From Arthrobacter sp. Hiyo8 (GTDB lineage Bacteria; Actinomycetota; Actinomycetes; Actinomycetales; Micrococcaceae): 64,000 nucleotides of DNA. Shown here in pieces: positions 1-8,107 of the stretch. The DNA lies in NCBI GenBank assembly GCA_001549895.1, contig AP014719.1, positions 124,001 through 188,000 on the forward strand. Reading direction: 5' to 3'. Position 1 is the first letter of the stretch. Every line of letters starts with the position of its first letter. The notes under the pieces were generated by a model. The model was not told the origin of the DNA and ran no database searches. It saw nothing but the letters and a program-made list of their open reading frames with translations. A program made the position numbers and the translations under genes.

Positions 1-1
1 C

Positions 2-583
2 CGCGTGATCCTGCTCGATGAGTTCGAGAAGGCCGACCGCGCGGTCCAGCGTCTGTTCCTGCAGGCGTTGGACGAGGGCTTCATCACCACGGCCCGCGGG
101 AAGAGGATCGACTTCTCCAAGGCGCTCGTCGTCGCGACGACCAACGCCGCGCGCGAGTCGCTCGACGGCAAGCAGACCGGCTTCAGCGTCGGCCCGAAGA
201 CAGTCTCGCACCGGAGCCTCAACACGGCGCTGGCGCAGTTCTTCGACGCTGAGCTGCTGGGCCGCTTCTCGCTGGTGGTCGGCTTCAACCCGATCGACGA
301 GCAGATCTACGGCCAGATCCTCGCTTCGCACTACGCACAGCAGCGCGAGCGGATCATCGACGCCCGTCCCCGGCTCGCCCAGGCGCTGCCGGCGGACATC
401 CCCGTGGATGAGCTCGCAGCGCTGGTCGAGCAGACCTTCGTCCGTGAGCACGGCGCACGCCCGGCCGGGCGTGCGATCCGCACCTGGATCGAGGATCGGC
501 TGCTCGCAGCCCAGGCCGCACCGCAGAATCCCGCCACGCCGCAGGTGACCGTCGCTGCGGTCGCCGACAACGCAGGGGAGTAG
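2..583 (+). CDS. ClpA/ClpB-type AAA+ ATPase, C-terminal part (cut by window edge)
   Basis: Only the last 193 or so residues are present; the gene continues to the left. The fragment opens with a Walker B segment (ILLDEFEKAD), followed by a sensor-1 stretch (VVATTNAA) and an arginine-finger region (ELLGRFSLVVGFNP). It ends in a small helical domain with a sensor-2-like GARPAGRAIR. This order is that of the second AAA+ domain of Hsp100/Clp unfoldases. The element has another protein of this family at 22,116-23,878, so two Clp-like ATPases are encoded. Its N-terminal domains and partner protease, if any, cannot be seen. The family is clear; a role as remodeller of transfer or transcription complexes is only a guess. 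Confidence 0.85.
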   Translation, partial: RVILLDEFEKADRAVQRLFLQALDEGFITTARGKRIDFSKALVVATTNAARESLDGKQTGFSVGPKTVSHRSLNTALAQFFDAELLGRFSLVVGFNPIDEQIYGQILASHYAQQRERIIDARPRLAQALPADIPVDELAALVEQTFVREHGARPAGRAIRTWIEDRLLAAQAAPQNPATPQVTVAAVADNAGE

Positions 584-606
584 CCCGCAAGATCCGACCG
601 TGGATC

Positions 607-632
607 ACCGCGCGCTGCCTCCGGCGCGCGGT
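607..632 (+). terminator. GC-rich hairpin after the Clp-like gene
   Basis: Inverted repeat with 9-bp perfect arms (ACCGCGCGC / GCGCGCGGT) 24 bases after the stop codon. No T-run follows, so it may be a weak terminator or an RNA-stabilising stem. Confidence 0.5.
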
Positions 633-684
633 GTTCGGGGCCTCACGGCCCCGACGGGTGATACCTGGAGAGCACAGAGGAAGT

Positions 685-721
685 AAGGCCATCGGCTGTC
701 TGATCGACAGTCGGTGGCCTT
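685..721 (+). terminator. second hairpin after the Clp-like gene
   Basis: Near-perfect 16-base arms starting AAGGCCA and ending TGGCCTT, followed by TCTTCGTCTC. It insulates the next gene. The stretch 722-892 after it has no gene; it is AT-richer and presumably holds the promoter of the helicase gene. Confidence 0.6.
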
Positions 722-892
722 CTTCGTCTCAGTGGACAGCTCTTTCATGGACTCTTTCAAGTCCTATCAGATACGCATTGCCCCATCGTATCCGAGTGGG
801 GAGAATGGTATTCATCGCCTTTCGCATCACCTATCGGGGTCATGCGACACGTCATTCAGTCTCTACTCACTCCGATCCAGAAAGCGCGTACC

Positions 893-3698
893 ATGCCTCT
901 CCTGCTCGACGACATCGATCTCACCACGGTTCAGGCCTCGACCAAGACCGTGGACCCCAAGTTCTTCTCCTCGAAGCTCACCGGCAACGGCAAGCACAAG
1001 ACCGGCTGCTCCACAGCGAGCTGCGCCCCGCCGACAAGGCCGGCAACACCGCCTACAGCGCTCTGGCAATCGACCACATCACGAAGAAGGCCAGCACGAC
1101 CCAGCACGGCATCACTGTCGTGTCCCTGCCGTTTGCGCCGCTGTTGCGCAGCGCGCTGACCGAGGCCGGCGGCTCGTTCACGATCGCGACCCCGCAGGCT
1201 GGCGACCGCTGCGTCATCGAGACCGGCTCGAACGACTGGGACGTGTTCTTCGACATGACACCGCAGGGCGCGAAGCTCTTCGAGGACGCCAACGGCAAGT
1301 CCAGCACCGGCGGCACCGCCATCTCCCGTGACTTCATCGTCCAGTACCGGATGGAGCTGTTCTTCGTGAAGAAGGGCACCGCGGAGCCGGTGCGTGTGCC
1401 GATCGTCTCGGCCACGACGGGTCCCCGCAACCACGACGCGGCCGTATTTCTCAATTGGGACACCGACCCCATGGGCCATGCTCACGCCTACATCGTCGAG
1501 GTGCTCCGCGCCGCGGGCCTGACGCACCAGAACCCTGATGCCCTGGCCGACTGGCTGACGAACGGCTTCAACGTCCACGATCGCATCGCCTGGCAGGCCG
1601 AGATCTGGGACTCCGAGGGCATCGCCGATGAGGTGAACGCCTACATCGACGGCCTTCCGTCGAACCCGGCGGACCAGCAGCTCAACGCGCTTGCGCTGCA
1701 GCTGCGGTACCTGGAGACGTACAACGTCCCGCTCGAGGCCTACCGCTCGATCCACAAGAAGATCGAGGGGTGTTCTCCGAGGGCATCGCGGCGGCGCTCT
1801 CCAAGCAGAACCTGAATCTGCTGATGAGCCACACCCTCTCGCACCTCGAGAACATGAAGCCCCAGCTCAACACGCCGGCCCAGCCGTCGACGCCTCCGGC
1901 GCTGCGTCCGGAGCTCTCGCACCAGCAGCTCTCCGGCGTCACCACGCATGAGCCTCTGGTGATGATGCAGGCCGGTGCCGGCACTGGCAAGAGCTCGGTG
2001 ATCCTGGAACGCATCAAGTACCTCGAGGCCTGCGGCGTGCCGGCCTCGGACGTCACCGTCCTGTCGTTCACCAACGCGGCGGCCGACAACATCACGGCGA
2101 AGAATCCGAACGTCGGATCGATGACCATCGCCCGGATGATCAACGACATCTACAAGCTGAACCACCCGACGCACGAGCTGTCGAGCATCGACACGATCAT
2201 CAACTCGATCGACATCTTCTACCCGACGGACAACTTCGCTGCTGGGCTCCGCATGCGCCTGGTGGAGGTCGCCCAGAACAAGACGGGCGCGTTCACCTCG
2301 CTGAACACCTACATCGAGAACCACTTCGACGAGATGATGTCACTGCTCGACACGATCAAGCAGACGTCCCTCGAGCTGGAGATCATCATCGCCTACCAGC
2401 GGATCGACTCGATGCAGGAGCCGGCCCACGTGCAGAGCAAGTACCTGATCATCGACGAGGTGCAGGACAACTCGATCTTCGAGTTCATCTACGTGCTGAA
2501 GTACATCACCAAGCACGCACAGTCCCTGTTCATCGTCGGCGACGCCAGCCAGACCCTGTACGAGTTCCGCTCGGCGAACCCGCGCGCGCTCAACACACTG
2601 GAGGGCTCGGGGGTCTTCTCGACCTTCAAGCTCACGACGAACTACCGGTCGAACCAGGAGATCCTGGACTTCGCCAACGTCGTGCTCGGCGACCTGGAGA
2701 CCAACCAGATCGCCGGTATCCAGCTGCAGGCGAACTCGCTCGCCGTGCCGACGGCGAAGACCTTCCAGGAGAAGGTCACGCTCGACTACCGCGCGGTGCC
2801 CAAGCTGCGCGGATTCGTCAGCGAGGAGCTGTCGGGCATCGTGATGCACACGATCTCCCGGTACGTCGACGACTGCCTGGCCCGCGGTGAGCAGGTCTGC
2901 TTCCTGGCGTACTCCCGCATGGAGGTCGCGATCATCCAGCAGGCGCTTCAGCAGAAGTACCCGCAGCGGCACATCGCCTCGCTCGTGAGTGAGAAGGTCT
3001 TCTCGACCGACATCTTCTCGAAGTACATCAAGAACTTCTGGAACGATGTCCTCCAGGTCCAGCCCGCCAACGCCGCCTTCGTGGTGGTCCAGGGCATCAA
3101 GGACAACCTGGACAAGCTCACGCGCAACGCCGGAAACAAGAAGGTCGAGCAGGCCGTGCTCCGCATGGTCTCCAAGTGGTGGACCGAGAACGCTCCGGCT
3201 ATCCGTGGCTGGGAGCAGCTCTGCATGCAGGGCTCGCTGTCCTACAAGGAGTTCTTCGAGCGTCTGCGGGACAACCTGCTCTCGTTCGAGATCCGCCACA
3301 ATGCGGTACGGCAGAGCCTGACCAACCAGGCGAACCGTGAGCGCAAGGAGAAGAACGCCGAGTCGGGTGCCGATCTGCTCGTCTCGACCATCCACGGTGC
3401 CAAGGGCATGGAATTCGACAACGTCGTGATCCTGCACAAGGAGGACACCAAGATGTCGCAGGCATCGCGACGCGAGTTCTACGTCGCCTTCACCCGCGCC
3501 AAGAAGACGGAGTACATCCTCTCCTACGGCACGGTGAAGAACCCGCCGATCGAGTCGAGCTATGAGCAGATCGTCAACCTGCTCACCAAGCGCGACATCC
3601 AGAACGCCGCGCGCGCCGCCGGTGTCGACCCCGATCTTCTCGACGAGGAGACCGAGGACACCCTCAAGAAGGACGCGGCGGCGCTCGTCACCGCCTGA
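893..3698 (+). CDS. UvrD/Rep-type SF1 DNA helicase with a novel N-terminal domain
   Basis: ATP-dependent 3'-5' DNA helicase of the UvrD/PcrA superfamily, about 935 residues once two frameshifts (near 1010 and 1770, each cured by one base) are repaired. Visible motifs: Walker A AGAGTGKSS (about residue 365), motif II IIDEVQDN (about 520), motif III VGDASQTLYEFR, motif IV NYRSNQEI, motif V STIHGAKGMEF (about 832) and motif VI YVAFTRAKK (about 863). The first 300 residues match no helicase domain I recognise. They could be a separate protein, since a start near 1824 or 1857 would give a helicase-only product. I prefer the fused form because the frame break sits in a G-run and the repaired join reads smoothly. 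It may process DNA during transfer or replication of the element. A strong hairpin follows at once. Confidence 0.85.
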
Positions 3699-3710
3699 TC
3701 GGCGCTGCCT

Positions 3711-3755
3711 CACCAACACAGGGCCACCGGGGATTCCGGTGGCCCTGTGTTGGTG
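3711..3755 (+). terminator. strong terminator hairpin
   Basis: Perfect 20-bp inverted repeat with a 5-base loop, 12 bases after the helicase stop codon. The 250 bases that follow contain no gene. Confidence 0.8.
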
Positions 3756-3988
3756 CCCTTCACACTTTTGGCTCTCATCCTCCGAAAGCAATACCTCGTA
3801 AAAGCGAAGAGCCTCGCTCGCTCGAGGTCACTTCCATAGTGCTGCGCCGCCCGGCAAAGCAGTCGATCGACTTCTGACCATGAAGCCGAATCGGCCCCGC
3901 CGCCTGGTGTATCCAAGCGGCGGGCCGGCCTCTGTCTCAGGGCTATCGGGAGTCAGTCGGAACTGCGACTCATTCCCATTCAACTCGT

Positions 3989-3998
3989 ATTCCAATAG
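3989..3998 (+). promoter_or_regulatory. recurrent motif site 1 (ATTCCAATAG)
   Basis: Variant of the ATTC(G/A)ATAG motif, ending 9 bases before the antitoxin start. It overlaps TAGGAT, which fits an actinobacterial -10 element and would give a leaderless transcript. Confidence 0.5.
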
Positions 3999-4007
3999 GA
4001 TCAACGT

Positions 4008-4382
4008 ATGACCACTCCGAATAGCACCCCCGACAACACCACGCCGCTCGACGTCACCGTCATTCCCTACGAGCAGCTCAAACCGCACCTCGGCAAGATC
4101 ATCACGCGCTTCCGCAGCGGGGAAGGCGAGCCTGTGTTCTTCGGCGTCGATGACGTGACCGCGGAGGCCGCGATCATCCCGTTCTCGGACTGGCTGCGCC
4201 TCGCCGCCCATGACGCCGAGAACGAAGAGCAGTTCCAGGCGGAGGTCGCCCGCCGGGTCAGAGAATCCGACGCTCGTCGCGCGGCCGGCGAATCCGAGCC
4301 CACGATGTCGCTGGACGAGTTCACCACAAGCCTTCGTGAGACCTGGAGCAAGGAGCAGCGCGGGAAGGATCGCGATGAGTAG
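4008..4382 (+). CDS. Phd/YefM-like antitoxin
   Basis: A 124-residue protein. After a short acidic lead, residues about 22-65 follow the Phd/YefM antitoxin pattern: PYEQLKPHLGKIITRF, then a beta pair with PVFFGVDDVTAEAAIIPF and a DWLRLA helix. The C-terminal half is charged and helical, as expected for the toxin-binding part. The stop codon overlaps the start of the next gene (ATGAGTAG), so the two are translationally coupled, the usual arrangement of type II toxin-antitoxin pairs. Antitoxins of this type bind their own promoter; motif site 1 lies directly upstream. It may stabilise the element. The family call rests on pattern only. Confidence 0.55.
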   Translation: MTTPNSTPDNTTPLDVTVIPYEQLKPHLGKIITRFRSGEGEPVFFGVDDVTAEAAIIPFSDWLRLAAHDAENEEQFQAEVARRVRESDARRAAGESEPTMSLDEFTTSLRETWSKEQRGKDRDE

Positions 4383-4981
4383 CCGGCGCTTCAAGCTGCG
4401 GCCAGATCCCGGGTTCCGGCAGGACATGCAGTCCCTGTTCGACGCGGCGATGGTCAACCCCGGGGCCGCGAGGCCCGGCTGTACAACGTGACGATCGCCA
4501 AGCTCGCCGCCGTCCAGAGCGGTACCTACCAAGGACGAAGCACCTCTCGTTCATGCCGAGCTATGCCGATCTCTCCGATTGCTCGGAAGCCTATGTCGGC
4601 ATTGACCCGAATGCGAAGCCGTCGCATCGCCTCATCTGGCGGACCCTTGCTCCTGAAGAGCCAGGCGGCCTTCCGATCCTGGAGCCCATCGTGCTCGGTG
4701 AGCGGGCGAACGGCAGAGCCTTCCACATCGCCGGACAGCGTCTTGGCCGCCCTCGCGGGGTCTCGCTCCAGGAGCTGGACTCCACCCCGGAGCCACTCGC
4801 CGACAAGTCGCATCTGCAGCGGGCACCGCGTTCGGAGCGTTCCGTTCCGCCCGTCAACGCCGCACGTCGCGCTGCACAGGCAAGGGCCAGGCAGAGCAAT
4901 GTTCGACGGACGCAGAGCTACACGCCGTCGATCCCGATCGACTACGGCGACAAGGCAGGCAGCCCCGAATACGGCGACTGA
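4375..4981 (+). CDS. candidate toxin partner with Arg/Ser-rich tail
   Basis: The start overlaps the antitoxin stop. Two one-base frameshifts (near 4468 and 4533) break the reading frame; repair gives about 200 residues. The first half includes KLRPDPGFRQDMQSLF and SYADLSDCSEAYVG followed by PSHRLIWRT, loosely like RelE/ParE folds where a beta strand with H-R-L-x-W/Y-R closes the sheet. The last 80 residues are basic and low in complexity and end in SYTPSIPIDYGDKAG, a tail motif shared with two other proteins here (7503-8107 and 9902-15501). The toxin assignment comes mostly from the coupled position behind a Phd-like gene. It could instead be a structural or transferred protein. Confidence 0.45.
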
Positions 4982-5011
4982 CACAGCCACGGCAGGCAGA
5001 GCCTGCCCGGG

Positions 5012-5047
5012 AGCGGCGGCGGATCCAATACGGATTCCGCCGCCGCT
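5012..5047 (+). terminator. terminator hairpin after the toxin-antitoxin pair
   Basis: 12-bp perfect arms (AGCGGCGGCGGA / TCCGCCGCCGCT) followed by CTCTGTTTGG. A smaller stem (GGCAGGC / GCCTGCC, 4991-5007) precedes it. Confidence 0.7.
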
Positions 5048-5097
5048 CTCTGTTTGGCCCATCTCTTCCTGACCCCACACGCGAAACGAGTCCGAGC

Positions 5098-6098
5098 ATG
5101 ACCACCACAGCAAGCCCGAAGCCCGAGAACCCGTACGCCTCGGCGTACCGCGGCTTCGTCGAGCAGACCGGAGACCACCGCCTCGTCGTACTGCATGACG
5201 ACGGGCTGTACAAGCACCTGCGCGTCCAGGCCCCCGGCACCCGCATGTGGAGCTGGGACGTCACCACCTGGCCGGGCCACCTCGCGACTTCCGGCGACAT
5301 CGCCGACGGCCTCGTCTTCACGCGCGAGCCCGACATGATCGGCTTCTTCACCAGCGCCGGCCGCGGTGACGACCACTACTACTCCGACGGAGCGCCGAGC
5401 ATCGACGTGCGCTACTGGGCCGAGAAGCTCTGCGGTGGACGCTCGCTCGAGGTGAAGAAGTACGACGCTGACCGCTTTCTGCAGCTGGTGCGCGAGCACC
5501 TCGAAGAGAGTGAAGTCCTCGGCAACGAGGTTCAGGCCTTCCGCGAGAAGCAGCTCGCGCTCGTGAAGAAGATCCACGAGCTGCGCGGCCTCGACGACGA
5601 CGCGATGCAGAAGCACTTCGAGGCGCACTGGGCGGCTCAGGCCCGTGCACGGCACACCGCCGCGAGCTCGTACACCACGCTCGCCCAGCAGGACCGTGAC
5701 GCCGCCTCGGCGGCCAGCCGCCAGCTGTGGAGCACCGACGGCATCACGGACGAGCAGTTCGACGAGCTGATCGAGGAGTTCGACTGGTACGAGCTCGGCG
5801 ACACCGACATCGACCAGCAGTCTCCGGTCGCGCGCCGCCAGGAGATCCTCGACGCCGCACGCTGGCACGCCGACAGTGAGTCAGAGGCGCACAAATGGCT
5901 GCAGGAAAACGAGGAGCTCGTCGGCTCCGACACCTGGGAATGGGATCTGCGCGAGTACGACATCCACTTCCTGTTCGCCTGCTATTCGATCGCGTTCACG
6001 ACGAAGCTCTGGCGCGAACACCTCGCTGCACAGCACGCGGACGACCCTTTCGACGAGATCGTCCGCTCACAGTCGAAGTCGTGCGCAACCTGCCGTGA
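5098..6098 (+). CDS. hypothetical protein, acidic, about 333 residues
   Basis: Not recognised. The first 100 residues are a compact beta-rich region around HRLVVLHDDGLYKHLRVQ and MWSWDVTTWPGHLA. A long charged helical stretch follows (residues about 120-210), then an acidic C-terminal part rich in Trp and Asp (EEFDWYELGD, WEWDLREYDIHFLFACY). A frameshift near 6066 alters the last residues; repair ends the protein in VEVVRNLP at 6098. No signal peptide or membrane segment is seen, so it is probably cytoplasmic. It stands alone between two strong hairpins, hence a monocistronic unit. Proteins with this kind of N-terminus occur in actinobacterial phages and plasmids without known function (from memory). 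Confidence 0.7.
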
Positions 6099-6119
6099 CA
6101 GACCATCCCCGCAACGCAG

Positions 6120-6157
6120 AGCCCCGACTCGACCATTCATATGGTCGAGTCGGGGCT
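6120..6157 (+). terminator. strong terminator hairpin
   Basis: 17-bp perfect arms (AGCCCCGACTCGACCAT and its complement) with loop TCAT, followed by TTCTGTT, 21 bases after the preceding stop. Confidence 0.8.
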
Positions 6158-6202
6158 TTCTGTTCATCTATCAGCCTCTCTCGTAGACTAGTCGAAAAGA
6201 CG

Positions 6203-6211
6203 ATTCAATAG
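6203..6211 (+). promoter_or_regulatory. recurrent motif site 2 (ATTCAATAG)
   Basis: Exact ATTC(G/A)ATAG match, 43 bases before the start of the small membrane gene. It is followed by GATAAT, a good -10 candidate. Confidence 0.55.
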
Positions 6212-6253
6212 ATAATGAGCCTGATTCGGATCCCGGGCAGACAAGGAGTTCTC

Positions 6254-6529
6254 ATGTTTCACACCATTCGCCGCGGAGTCGCCGCCGTGAATACCACGCG
6301 CCGGATCGTCGCGCTCTGCATCATCGGCGGCGTCAGCGTTGGCACGTTCGTTGGCTGGGCGACCGGCTTCTTCACCTGGATCACCACCACCGTCACCCGC
6401 CTGTGGACTGAATTCACGACCTGGCTGCAGTCACCCTGGGGGATCGATCACATCATCGCGACGGCCGCCATCGTGCTCGGGCCGCTGGTGCTCATCTTCA
6501 TCCTGATCATGGTCATCTCCGACGACTGA
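6254..6529 (+). CDS. small two-helix membrane protein
   Basis: 91 residues. An upstream start at 6215 is possible, but AAGGAG six bases before the ATG at 6254 decides this one. The protein has two hydrophobic segments: residues about 15-37 (IVALCIIGGVSVGTFVG...) and about 65-88 (TAAIVLGPLVLIFILIMVI). Between them lies a loop with Thr and Trp. It ends in SDD. It probably sits in the cytoplasmic membrane. Its place within the conjugative element suggests an accessory channel or entry-exclusion protein, but nothing in the sequence proves that. Confidence 0.75.
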   Translation: MFHTIRRGVAAVNTTRRIVALCIIGGVSVGTFVGWATGFFTWITTTVTRLWTEFTTWLQSPWGIDHIIATAAIVLGPLVLIFILIMVISDD

Positions 6530-6553
6530 CCAGCCCTTCGTCCGAACACACAA

Positions 6554-6590
6554 AGATCCCCGAGTGCAGATGCACTCGGGGATCTCTTTT
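6554..6590 (+). terminator. rho-independent terminator between convergent genes
   Basis: 15-bp perfect arms (AGATCCCCGAGTGCA and its complement) with a 2-base loop and a CTTTTT tail. It is likely to serve the small membrane gene, and perhaps the HU-like gene from the other side. Confidence 0.9.
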
Positions 6591-6608
6591 TCTGCTCCGC
6601 CCAGATCG

Positions 6609-6983
6609 TCACACTCCGACGAGCTGTCGTTCATCTCGCGGAGAGTCCGACTCCTCCAGTTCGTCGTCCATGATCAGCTCGTCATCGACGTCCTCACCGT
6701 CGAGATGGCGGTTCACGCTGGGTGAGGCGGAGAACTTCAGCACCGAATAGTCGTCGATGTCCTGCTTGCCGAAGCGAACCTTGTGCCCCTTGTGTGCCTG
6801 TCGGTAGAAGCGGCCGAATCGCGTCAGCACGACCGTCTCGCCCTGCGAGACCGCTTCGGTCAGCTCGCCGAAGATTCCCTCGTAGATCGAGCTCACCGTC
6901 TTGATCGGCCACCCACTACGCGCCGCCACGCGGGCAATGAACTCCCGTTTCGAGATGCGCTGCTGTTCCTCGGTCATCGCCAT
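6609..6983 (-). CDS. HU/IHF-like DNA-binding protein
   Basis: 124 residues. Residues about 10-100 follow the HU fold: an N-terminal helix pair (SKREFIARVAARSGWP, then VSSIYEGIFGEL), the strand-turn LTRFGRFYRQAHKGHKVRFG and the closing VLKFSASPSVNRHL. The DNA-intercalating arm between them is shorter than in chromosomal HU. A 25-residue acidic tail (EDVDDELIMDDELEE) is added at the C-terminus. It probably bends or coats element DNA. It is transcribed alone from the right, where motif site 3 lies about 100 bases upstream. An alternative start two codons downstream is possible. Confidence 0.85.
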   Translation of the reverse strand: MAMTEEQQRISKREFIARVAARSGWPIKTVSSIYEGIFGELTEAVSQGETVVLTRFGRFYRQAHKGHKVRFGKQDIDDYSVLKFSASPSVNRHLDGEDVDDELIMDDELEESDSPRDERQLVGV

Positions 6984-7078
6984 GCCATACGTCCTGCCCT
7001 ACTCTCTATCCTGTCTCGTTTCGAGTCCCTTGCCGCACAATGTTCCTCGAAACCTCTCTCTTCGCCTTGTAAACCAGT

Positions 7079-7088
7079 CTATCCGAAT
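7079..7088 (-). promoter_or_regulatory. recurrent motif site 3 (ATTCGGATAG on minus strand)
   Basis: Motif variant upstream of the HU-like gene. It touches the long inverted repeat at 7085-7129. Confidence 0.5.
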
Positions 7089-7129
7089 GACCTCTCGAAT
7101 CGTCTAATTCATGATTCGAGAGGTCATTC
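7085..7129. terminator. 17-bp perfect inverted repeat
   Basis: Arms GAATGACCTCTCGAATC and its exact complement with an 11-base loop, 20 bases beyond the stop of the last gene of the polymerase operon. No T-run is present. It is either the terminator of that operon or an operator facing the HU-like gene. Confidence 0.6.
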
Positions 7130-7149
7130 AACGGATGCCGGAACCTGGC

Positions 7150-7497
7150 TCAGAACTCGAAGCCCGGGTCCAGCTGGTCCCGCAGGTCGCGCTGCTCGAT
7201 GTCGACCGTCTCGGCGTCCTTGATCGTCCGCCGGATGGTCTTTGCCGACGTCGCCTCGTGTTCCTCTTTGACCGCCTGCTGTTGCTCGGCCCGAAGGCGG
7301 GCGTCGTTGAGCTTGCTCCGATATTCCGTGACCCCCGACATGAACCCCTTCACGAAGGCCTTCGCTGCCGACTCCGGCCGGTGCTGGAGCTGCCGGGCCT
7401 GCTCCCACTTCTGACGGTCCTCGACCGTCACGAAGCCGAAGCCACCGGCGACCTGGGACTCCCGAGGGAGTCCACCCTTCTGCTGCTGACTGCTCAT
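7150..7497 (-). CDS. hypothetical protein, last gene of the polymerase operon
   Basis: 115 residues, not recognised. The start is a Ser/Gln-rich lead (MSSQQQKGG), followed by FGFVTVEDRQKWEQARQ and a long charged helix (residues about 55-105) likely to form a coiled coil. It ends in DQLDPGFEF. No membrane segment is seen. The ATG lies five bases beyond the stop of the gene at 7503-8107, so the two are cotranscribed with the RNA-polymerase-like gene. GAAGG upstream is a fair ribosome site. It could be a small partner of the polymerase or of the preceding protein; the sequence alone does not say. Confidence 0.7.
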   Translation of the reverse strand: MSSQQQKGGLPRESQVAGGFGFVTVEDRQKWEQARQLQHRPESAAKAFVKGFMSGVTEYRSKLNDARLRAEQQQAVKEEHEATSAKTIRRTIKDAETVDIEQRDLRDQLDPGFEF

Positions 7498-7502
7498 AGT
7501 GC

Positions 7503-8107
7503 TCAGCCTTCCTTCTCGTAACTGTTGTTCTCGGCAGGCTGCTCGATCGGGATCGACGGCTCGTATTCACGGGCCTTTGCTGCAGCCTGATGGCGGGCCT
7601 TCACCGACAGCACAGCATCGCGCGCCGACGTCGATCCTTCAAGGGCTGCGTGCTGCCCTGCCCATGCTGCCTGGGCATCCAGAGACGCATGGCCGAATCC
7701 CTGCGCGACTGCACCTGTTGCCGGGAGCCCCCGTGCAACCTGCTCGTTCGTGGCCTGCGCAATCGCGTCCGAGATACGCTCGTCCTTTCGTGCCGCTCCT
7801 GCACCGCCTCGGCGCGCGCCGCCTTCGCACTCAGCGCTGCGCCCGCCACGCCACCGGCTGCTCCAACAGCCACCGTGCCGAGGTCTGGGACCACCGAACC
7901 AACGGTCGCCCCAGGCCCGCGCCCTCGATCGCGCCCCTTGCCCGCCCCGGCGAGGACCTTCTTCCGCAGTCCTCGCTGCTCACGCTGTTCGGCCTCGACC
8001 GCGGGCTTGCCCCTCTCGAGTCGCTTGCCGTTCTTCGACACCACCGCCTGGCCCATCGTGCGACCGGCCTTGGTAGCGAGCTGCTTCCGTGGTCGTGATT
8101 CAGCCAT
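7503..8107 (-). CDS. hypothetical Ala/Arg-rich protein with Gly hinge
   Basis: About 201 residues after repair of one frameshift near 7800. The N-terminal 60 residues are very basic (ESRPRKQLATKAGR, KKVLAGAGKGRDRGRG). A Gly/Ala-rich stretch follows (LGTVAVGAAGGVAGAAL), possibly a hinge or amphipathic segment. The C-terminal half is an Ala-rich helix with many Gln. It ends in YEPSIPIEQPAENNSYEKEG, which shares the tail Y-x-P-S-I-x-I-(D/E) with the polymerase-like protein and the toxin candidate. Its start overlaps the stop of the upstream gene (ATGGCTGA), so translation is coupled. The basic head suggests nucleic-acid binding. Function unknown. Confidence 0.65.

Noticed and set aside
2340..3791. 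A 483-codon open frame on the minus strand opposite the helicase gene.
   Set aside because: The plus strand has all helicase motifs in order; the antisense frame shows no family features.
5098..6098. Possible replication initiator for a plasmid.
   Set aside because: No HTH, rolling-circle or primase motif and no iterons nearby; left as unknown.
6609..6983. HU-like protein as a possible sigma substitute for the polymerase.
   Set aside because: It has an ordinary HU pattern and its own transcription unit; nothing links it to promoter recognition.
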